Source of the DNA: Paracoccaceae bacterium
Lineage (GTDB): Bacteria > Pseudomonadota > Alphaproteobacteria > Rhodobacterales > Rhodobacteraceae
Assembly: GCA_030625695.1 (NCBI GenBank)
Contig: DAOUQK010000088.1
Span: 1 to 11,341 of the forward strand
DNA: 11,341 nt
Direction of reading: 5' to 3'
Each line of letters opens with the position of its first letter. Position 1 is the first letter of the stretch. The notes beneath the pieces are model-generated. The model was given only the letters and a program-made list of their open reading frames with translations. It did no database searches and was not told the DNA's origin. Position numbers and translations under genes: made by a program. Shown here piece by piece: positions 7,516 to 11,341 of the stretch.

Positions 7516-7971
7516 CTATTGCCACCAATGTGCGCCCATATGGCGGCGCAACCAGCCGCCGATGCTGAAATGATCTCGGTGAATCAGCAGGATAAGGGCG
7601 ATGAAGGCACCCATGACGGCCAGATCAATCACCTGATTGCGATGGATCGGAAAGCCTTTGGCGCTTAGGGCAAAGGGGTCGAATATGCCTTCCTAGCGGC
7701 GTGTCACGGTGAACAGATGCATCATCGCCAGACCGCCATAACTAAAAATCCGGAACACCCCGAGGGCCACCAGAATGCATAGTGAAGTCTGAACCGCGGC
7801 GACCAGATAAACCTGCGCCAACGACATGTCGACATCGTCAAACCGGCGGGCGATGAACTGATATTGCTTTGGCGCCAGAATTTTGTGAATGGCCCATAAA
7901 CAAATGAACCAGGCCAGGCCCAGGCGCAGGATGAGCAAGGCAAGCGCATCTTTGCGGTCCTGAAATGTCAT
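7516..7971 (-). pseudogene. DoxX-like membrane protein, interrupted by an in-frame amber codon
   Basis: A 92-residue frame starts at the ATG at 7971, with AGGA 9 bases upstream, and ends at TAG (7693-7695). The same frame then continues for 58 more sense codons to a second TAG at 7516-7518. Together they give about 151 residues, a usual DoxX length. Hydrophobic segments lie at about 9-28, 51-70 and 76-90, and a fourth lies beyond the amber codon (VIDLAVMGAFIALILLIH). That matches the four-helix DoxX plan only if the two parts are joined. LRLGLAWFICLWAIHKILAPKQ resembles the DoxX first helix and its loop. The simplest reading is a recent nonsense mutation, for example from TGG or CAG, or a sequencing error. 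The truncated 92-residue product might still be made. Its relation to DoxX is by general resemblance, so the family call is moderate. Confidence 0.65.
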
Positions 7972-8088
7972 GGGGCGGAGTCCTGTGGTTGCAAAGTTGT
8001 CGGACGCTAACCGCGCCAACCCGGAACCTCAAACCATCAATCCTGCAACACACAAGGATGTGACTTTAGCAATTCGCGTTCATATTGA

Positions 8089-8148
8089 ATCACTTTGACC
8101 ACCGAACGCGTTGCGCTCCGCAAACTCTGCCTCGGAGGTCAAAGTGAT
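8089..8148. repeat. 60-base cruciform-like inverted repeat
   Basis: The 12-base arms ATCACTTTGACC (8089-8100) and GGTCAAAGTGAT (8137-8148) are perfect reverse complements. After one A-A mismatch, CCGA (8102-8105) pairs with TCGG (8132-8135). The apex contains a hairpin, TTGCG-CTC-CGCAA (8111-8123). It lies 29 bases past the DUF6456 gene stop, in the gap before the DoxX-like frame. It has no T-run, so it is not a classical terminator. It may be a dispersed intergenic repeat. Confidence 0.7.
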
Positions 8149-8177
8149 GCTTTGCTCCAAATGGAACACGAAACGCT

Positions 8178-9356
8178 TTAACCAATCATCCGGTCCGCCC
8201 CGGACAGCCTTTCGTAATGCAGGCACAGCCGTTGCAGGGCGATACGCAGCACGATCTTGCCTGATCGCGCCGACCATCCCATGCGTTTTTCCGCCACCTC
8301 AAGCCCTTCGAGATAGCAACAACAGCGCAACGCCACATCCGAAAGCCCCTCACCCAGATTGTCAAACGCCCGTGCCATCCGGTCCCGCGCCCGGGCACAG
8401 CCATCATCGACATCACCTGAATTCCCGCTTAAACCCGCGTCACCATTCAGGAATTGATCCCAGTTCAACGCCAGATTCTGCCCAATCTGGCCCATCTGCG
8501 CCAGTTCGAAATCTTCGCGAAGCCGCTCGCCCGCCTGCACCTGCGGCGGGCTTAGAAACGGTTGCCCATCGCGGTCCTTGCGCCGGGCCAATGCGCTAAG
8601 CGGTGTTTCGGCGGCGTTGTAACGCAAGCGACGGTTTGTGGTGGTGACGTCTTGCGGCGGACTGAACCCGGCCTGGGCTTCGTGAAAGCCATTTTCCTGC
8701 TCTGAACGTGCCCGGTTTTCGGCCTCGGCCAGCATCCGGCTTAACGCGTTTCGCCCGCCCGATGTGATGCGATACCGGCTGATCCGACCCCGGGTGTTTT
8801 GTGCCCCCGGAACATCGCAGGATATCCAGTCCTGCAAGGCCATCGCTCTGGCTATGGCCCGGTCAACCACCGCCGTGCGCGCGCCATCACCACTGCCAGT
8901 GCCGCCACTTTCGCCCGGACCACAATCGCGCACCACCACAGCCTTTTCCATCTGGTCCGCCACCGCCAGAACCGCGCCGGTTTCGCATAGGCGGCGTAAA
9001 ATTCGGCAGGATTCCCGTTCGAGCGTGGCCGTGTCGGGCACTTCTTGTGATTGGCTTTCAGAACTGGTCATATCATCATCCCCCGCATTAACATCGCTTT
9101 TCCGACTGTACCCCAAAGACAGCGCCAAAACGCTCAGGCCTGCATCCACCAATGGATCGTCCCGGCGTGTTTCAATCCGGCGCACCTGGCGCAGAACGGT
9201 CGAGGCATGCACATCCGCCTGACGCGCCAGATTGCGAATCGAAACACCCGCCTCGGTATGGGTCAGATAACGCCGCACGCCGACAGGCACCCAGTCAGGC
9301 ATTCGGCCAGACGCTTGACCGGGAAAGCCCGCGCGATTGGGGCTGATTTTATTCAT
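8178..9356 (-). CDS. HTH and DUF6456 domain protein, putative DNA-binding regulator
   Basis: The product has 392 residues from the ATG at 9356, which has GGGAAG 7 bases upstream (9364-9369); an ATG at 9380 would add 8 residues but has no ribosome binding site. Residues 30-62 form a probable helix-turn-helix (RYLTHTEAGVSIRNLARQAD, then VHASTVLRQVRRIE). A central part (about 117-210) ends in ISRYRITSGGRNALSRML, which looks like a winged-helix strand-helix element. Residues 225-250 are a linker. The C-terminal 250-385 matches the DUF6456 type seen in Rhodobacteraceae, with PLSALARRKDRDGQPFLSPP, AGERLREDFELAQMG and an unusual Cys triplet at 345-347 in ALRCCCYLEGLE. No membrane segment is seen, so it is cytosolic. 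It diverges from the DUF6477 gene across a region with DnaA-box-like repeats, which may be its own regulatory target. Its targets and role are unknown. Confidence 0.82.
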   Translation of the reverse strand: MNKISPNRAGFPGQASGRMPDWVPVGVRRYLTHTEAGVSIRNLARQADVHASTVLRQVRRIETRRDDPLVDAGLSVLALSLGYSRKSDVNAGDDDMTSSESQSQEVPDTATLERESCRILRRLCETGAVLAVADQMEKAVVVRDCGPGESGGTGSGDGARTAVVDRAIARAMALQDWISCDVPGAQNTRGRISRYRITSGGRNALSRMLAEAENRARSEQENGFHEAQAGFSPPQDVTTTNRRLRYNAAETPLSALARRKDRDGQPFLSPPQVQAGERLREDFELAQMGQIGQNLALNWDQFLNGDAGLSGNSGDVDDGCARARDRMARAFDNLGEGLSDVALRCCCYLEGLEVAEKRMGWSARSGKIVLRIALQRLCLHYERLSGADRMIG

Positions 9357-9401
9357 GTCAAAACTTCCCGCATGCATCATCTTCGTAAAGGTTCGGCCGA
9401 G

Positions 9402-9435
9402 TTATCCCCGGTTTATCCACAAGGTTAACCACAAG
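9402..9435 (+). promoter_or_regulatory. three DnaA-box-like 9-mers in tandem
   Basis: TTATCCCCG (9402-9410), TTATCCACA (9413-9421) and TTAACCACA (9425-9433) lie in one orientation at 11- and 12-base steps, about one helix turn. The middle one is a perfect match to the classical DnaA box, the third differs at one base and the first at two. The second and third extend to an 11-base direct repeat with one mismatch, ending in ACAAG. The cluster lies in the divergent intergenic region, 46 bases upstream of the DUF6456 gene start. Binding is inferred from sequence only. Confidence 0.55.
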
Positions 9436-9465
9436 CTAAAGCTGAACTGGTTACTTGTTGGTTAA
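9425..9465 (+). promoter_or_regulatory. two CtrA-like sites, each one mismatch from TTAA-N7-TTAA
   Basis: TTAA-N7-CTAA lies at 9425-9439 and overlaps the third DnaA-like box. TTAC-N7-TTAA lies at 9451-9465. The alphaproteobacterial CtrA consensus is TTAA-N7-TTAA. Such short degenerate sites occur by chance in AT-rich DNA, so this is tentative. Confidence 0.3.
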
Positions 9466-9483
9466 CAATATGGCAGTGCCGAC

Positions 9484-9519
9484 AGCATTGTTTCTAATAA
9501 ATAAATACTAATGAAACCA
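9484..9519. other. AT-rich stretch in divergent intergenic region
   Basis: About 36 bases rich in A and T, including TAATAAATAAATACTAATG, stand out from the GC-rich surroundings. The stretch may hold the promoter of the DUF6477 gene or an easily unwound segment. No convincing -35/-10 pair with normal spacing was found. Confidence 0.4.
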
Positions 9520-9631
9520 TCGAACGGTAATCTGGAGGGTTCGGCAACACCCGTTTAGGTTGTGCAATATGGAGTTCAGCACAGTGTTAACATTTCGACC
9601 AAAATCGACACCTGATAAAAGGACCCACCCC

Positions 9632-9919
9632 ATGCAAGACGTTCTGAGCATTCTCAACTCTATGCACCGCCCTCGCCTGCTGATTCGCGCAGCCCGCGCC
9701 GGGGCGCAGGACTATAACCGCAAACGCCATTTACAGCGCCTGCTTGGTTACGGCCCCCTGCCCCGCACGGTTGCGGCCCTGATGCGCCTGATCGAACTTG
9801 AGCGGGGAATGAACGATGCCCGCAAAGAGAGTGACGCCACCTATAGCCTGCCGCGCCATCTGGACGTGCTGATCGCTATCATGGGCGAGGCGCAATTGAT
9901 ACGTGCCACACAGGCCTGA
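9632..9919 (+). CDS. DUF6477 family protein
   Basis: This small cytosolic protein has 95 residues. The ATG at 9632 was chosen because AAAGGA (9618-9623) lies 8 bases upstream; an upstream in-frame ATG at 9560 would add 24 residues without such a site. The sequence starts MQDVLSILNSMHRPRLLIRAARAGAQDYNR and continues with basic helices (KRHLQRLLGYG, TVAALMRLIELERGMNDARK) and ends with HLDVLIAIMGEAQLIRATQA. It has no cysteine, no signal peptide and no membrane segment. It resembles the uncharacterised DUF6477 family of Rhodobacteraceae. It diverges from the DUF6456/HTH gene, and the conserved character of both suggests a shared role, which is inference. The stop is followed after 8 bases by a palindromic repeat that may end transcription. 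Confidence 0.8.
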   Translation: MQDVLSILNSMHRPRLLIRAARAGAQDYNRKRHLQRLLGYGPLPRTVAALMRLIELERGMNDARKESDATYSLPRHLDVLIAIMGEAQLIRATQA

Positions 9920-9927
9920 AGGTCGCG

Positions 9928-9952
9928 AAGGTGGGTTGGAAACCCACCCTAC
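9928..9952 (-). repeat. GTAG-headed palindromic repeat between convergent genes, inverted copy
   Basis: Read on the minus strand this begins GTAGGGTGGGTTT. The stem is GGTGGGTT (9930-9937) with AACCCACC (9941-9948) and a 3-base loop; CTAC ends it at 9949-9952. It lies between the DUF6477 gene stop (9919) and the MttB-family gene stop (9983), so it could end transcription in both directions. It is nearly the same as the copy at 7482 in opposite orientation. Confidence 0.75.
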
Positions 9953-9982
9953 GGTTGATTGAAACGTCTGGGGTTACCGGAT

Positions 9983-11341
9983 TTACATAAATGCGTCCGG
10001 CATCGAGGCTTTCTTGTCGTCGATATACGCCTCAAGGGCCTGCTTGATGCCCGGGTCAAGCGGCGGCTGGCGGTAATTGTCGATCAGATATTGCACCCGA
10101 ACCGCGGCCAGAGATTGGGTGTCGCGCGCGCCTTCTTCTTCCCAGGTTTCAAACGGTTTATAATCCAGCAATCGCGTGCGCCAGAACGCCGTCTGGTAGT
10201 TGTTCTGGGTGTGCTCACAGCCCAGATAATGTCCACCCGGCCCCACTTCGGCAATCGCCCCCATGGCCTGGGCTTCTTCACCCGTATCCACCCCGGCGGC
10301 CAGTCGTTGTAACACGCCCAGTTGATCCGCATCCATGACAAATTTCTCAAAACTGGACACAAGCCCGCCTTCAAGCCAGCCGCAAGAGTGCAGCATAAAG
10401 TTCACCCCGCCCAGCAACGCCGCATTCAGCGTGTGCGCGGTTTCATACGCCGCCTGCGCATCCGGCAGCTTGGACCCGCACAGCCCCCCGCCCGACCGGA
10501 ACGGCAGGCCCAAACGGCGCGCCAACTGGCCCGCGCCACTTAATATCTGCGTCGCTTCCGGCGTGCCAAAGGTCGGCGCACCGCTGTTCATGTCAATTGA
10601 CGCCACAAACGCACCAAAGATCACAGGCGCACCGGGGCGCACCAATTGGGAATAGGCGATACCGGCCATCACTTCGGCCAGAACCTGCGTCAGGGTGCCC
10701 ATCACCGACACCGGCGCCATCGCCCCGCCGACAATAAAGGGTGACACGATGCAGGCCTGACCGGCGCGTGCATAAATTTCCAACGCGCCCATCATCACAT
10801 CATCAAACGTCAACGGAGAGTTGATATTGATCAGCGAGGTCATCACCACGTTGTCGGCAACAAATTCCTTACCAAACAGAATTTCGCACATTTCGACCGA
10901 ATCCTGCGCCCGGCTTGGTTCGGTCACGGACCCCATGAACGGTTTGTCCGACAGGGTCATATGCGCATATAGCATGTCCAGATGCCGCTTGTTCACCGCC
11001 ACATCGGTCGGCTCACACACGGTGCCGCCCGAATGGTGCAGGAATTCCGACATTTGCCCCAATTTCACGAACTTGCGGAAATCCGCCATTGTTGCATAGC
11101 GCCGCCCACCGTCCAGATCGCGCACAAATGGCGGGCCGTAAACTGGCGCGCAGACCAAGTTGCGGCCACCGATCACCACGTTTTTGTCGGGATTGCGGGC
11201 GTGTTGGGTGAAACTTGCAGGCGCGGTTTTGCACAATTGGCGCGCCAATCCGCGCGGGATTCGCACCCTTTCGCCTTCAATCGCGGCTCCGGCCGCGCGC
11301 CAGCGATCCAAAGCACCGGGATTGTTGACAAAATTCACCCC
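9983..11341 (-). CDS. MttB-family (trimethylamine methyltransferase-like) protein, 5' end outside window
   Basis: The product belongs to the MttB superfamily of methylamine/betaine:corrinoid methyltransferases, TIM-barrel enzymes that move a methyl group from a quaternary or tertiary amine to a cob(I)amide protein. The 452 codons in view are open to the window edge; the GTG at 11338 is internal, and some tens of N-terminal residues are missing relative to the usual length of about 500 or more. Family features include KNVVIGGRNLVCAPVYGPPF, a GGTVCEPTDV segment, SLININSPLTFDDVMM, and GGHYLGCEHTQNNYQTAFW near the C-terminus. There is no in-frame amber codon, so this is a non-pyrrolysine homologue, as in most bacteria. 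Known non-pyrrolysine members use glycine betaine, proline betaine or carnitine, but the substrate here cannot be told. No corrinoid protein gene is in view. It converges on the DUF6477 gene. Confidence 0.9.
   Translation of the reverse strand, partial: GVNFVNNPGALDRWRAAGAAIEGERVRIPRGLARQLCKTAPASFTQHARNPDKNVVIGGRNLVCAPVYGPPFVRDLDGGRRYATMADFRKFVKLGQMSEFLHHSGGTVCEPTDVAVNKRHLDMLYAHMTLSDKPFMGSVTEPSRAQDSVEMCEILFGKEFVADNVVMTSLININSPLTFDDVMMGALEIYARAGQACIVSPFIVGGAMAPVSVMGTLTQVLAEVMAGIAYSQLVRPGAPVIFGAFVASIDMNSGAPTFGTPEATQILSGAGQLARRLGLPFRSGGGLCGSKLPDAQAAYETAHTLNAALLGGVNFMLHSCGWLEGGLVSSFEKFVMDADQLGVLQRLAAGVDTGEEAQAMGAIAEVGPGGHYLGCEHTQNNYQTAFWRTRLLDYKPFETWEEEGARDTQSLAAVRVQYLIDNYRQPPLDPGIKQALEAYIDDKKASMPDAFM

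Noticed and set aside
7693..7695. Amber codon in the DoxX-like frame as a pyrrolysine codon
   Set aside because: The MttB-family gene nearby has no amber codon, no pyl genes are in view, and the interrupted frame ends on TAG as well. A nonsense mutation is far more likely.
8111..8599. Open plus-strand frame opposite the DUF6456 gene
   Set aside because: It is rich in Pro, Ser and Arg, has no domain, starts inside the inverted repeat and mirrors the coding bias of the real minus-strand gene.
9402..9520. Full chromosomal origin of replication
   Set aside because: Only three DnaA-like boxes are seen, and the usual alphaproteobacterial origin neighbours are absent. The cluster is reported as a candidate DnaA site, not as oriC.
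5386..9952. CRISPR array
   Set aside because: The repeats are scattered over kilobases, occur in both orientations and have no regular spacers or cas genes.

Overview
The window looks like chromosomal DNA of a marine alphaproteobacterium of the family Rhodobacteraceae (roseobacter group). Base composition is moderately high in GC. The gene content fits: lipoyl synthase, a stand-alone Hint-domain protein, a non-pyrrolysine MttB-family methyltransferase, and the HTH/DUF6456 and DUF6477 genes that I associate with this family. This assignment comes from reading the proteins, not from a database match.

Layout from left to right. The window opens inside a c-type cytochrome gene (2-451, +) that converges on lipA (510-1466, -). 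Divergent from lipA is a very lysine-rich soluble protein I do not recognise (1659-2558, +). Next come three genes on the minus strand, in transcription order: an atypical short-chain dehydrogenase (5471-6250), an AlkC-type DNA glycosylase (4224-5345) and a secreted DUF1111 dihaem protein (2664-4190). A Hint-domain protein (6414-7436, +) diverges from the dehydrogenase. It converges on a DoxX-like membrane-protein frame (7516-7971, -) that is interrupted by one in-frame amber codon. An HTH/DUF6456 regulator-like gene (8178-9356, -) and a DUF6477 gene (9632-9919, +) diverge from a 275-base AT-rich intergenic region. The window ends inside an MttB-family methyltransferase gene (9983-11341, -).

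The genes do not form one obvious pathway. Likely functional pairs are AlkC with the dihaem protein (33-base gap) and the divergent DUF6456/DUF6477 pair. No complete mobile element, CRISPR array, tRNA or rRNA was seen.

The most interesting material is between genes. (1) A family of GTAG-headed palindromes occurs at several gene boundaries, including a perfect 21-bp inverted pair that resembles a REP/BIME element. (2) Three DnaA-box-like 9-mers, one a perfect TTATCCACA, lie at 11-12 bp steps beside an AT-rich stretch and CtrA-like half-sites in the DUF6456/DUF6477 intergenic region. (3) A 60-base cruciform-like inverted repeat lies after the DUF6456 gene. (4) The DoxX-like frame continues for 58 codons past its amber codon. 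No intergenic stretch exceeds 300 bases.
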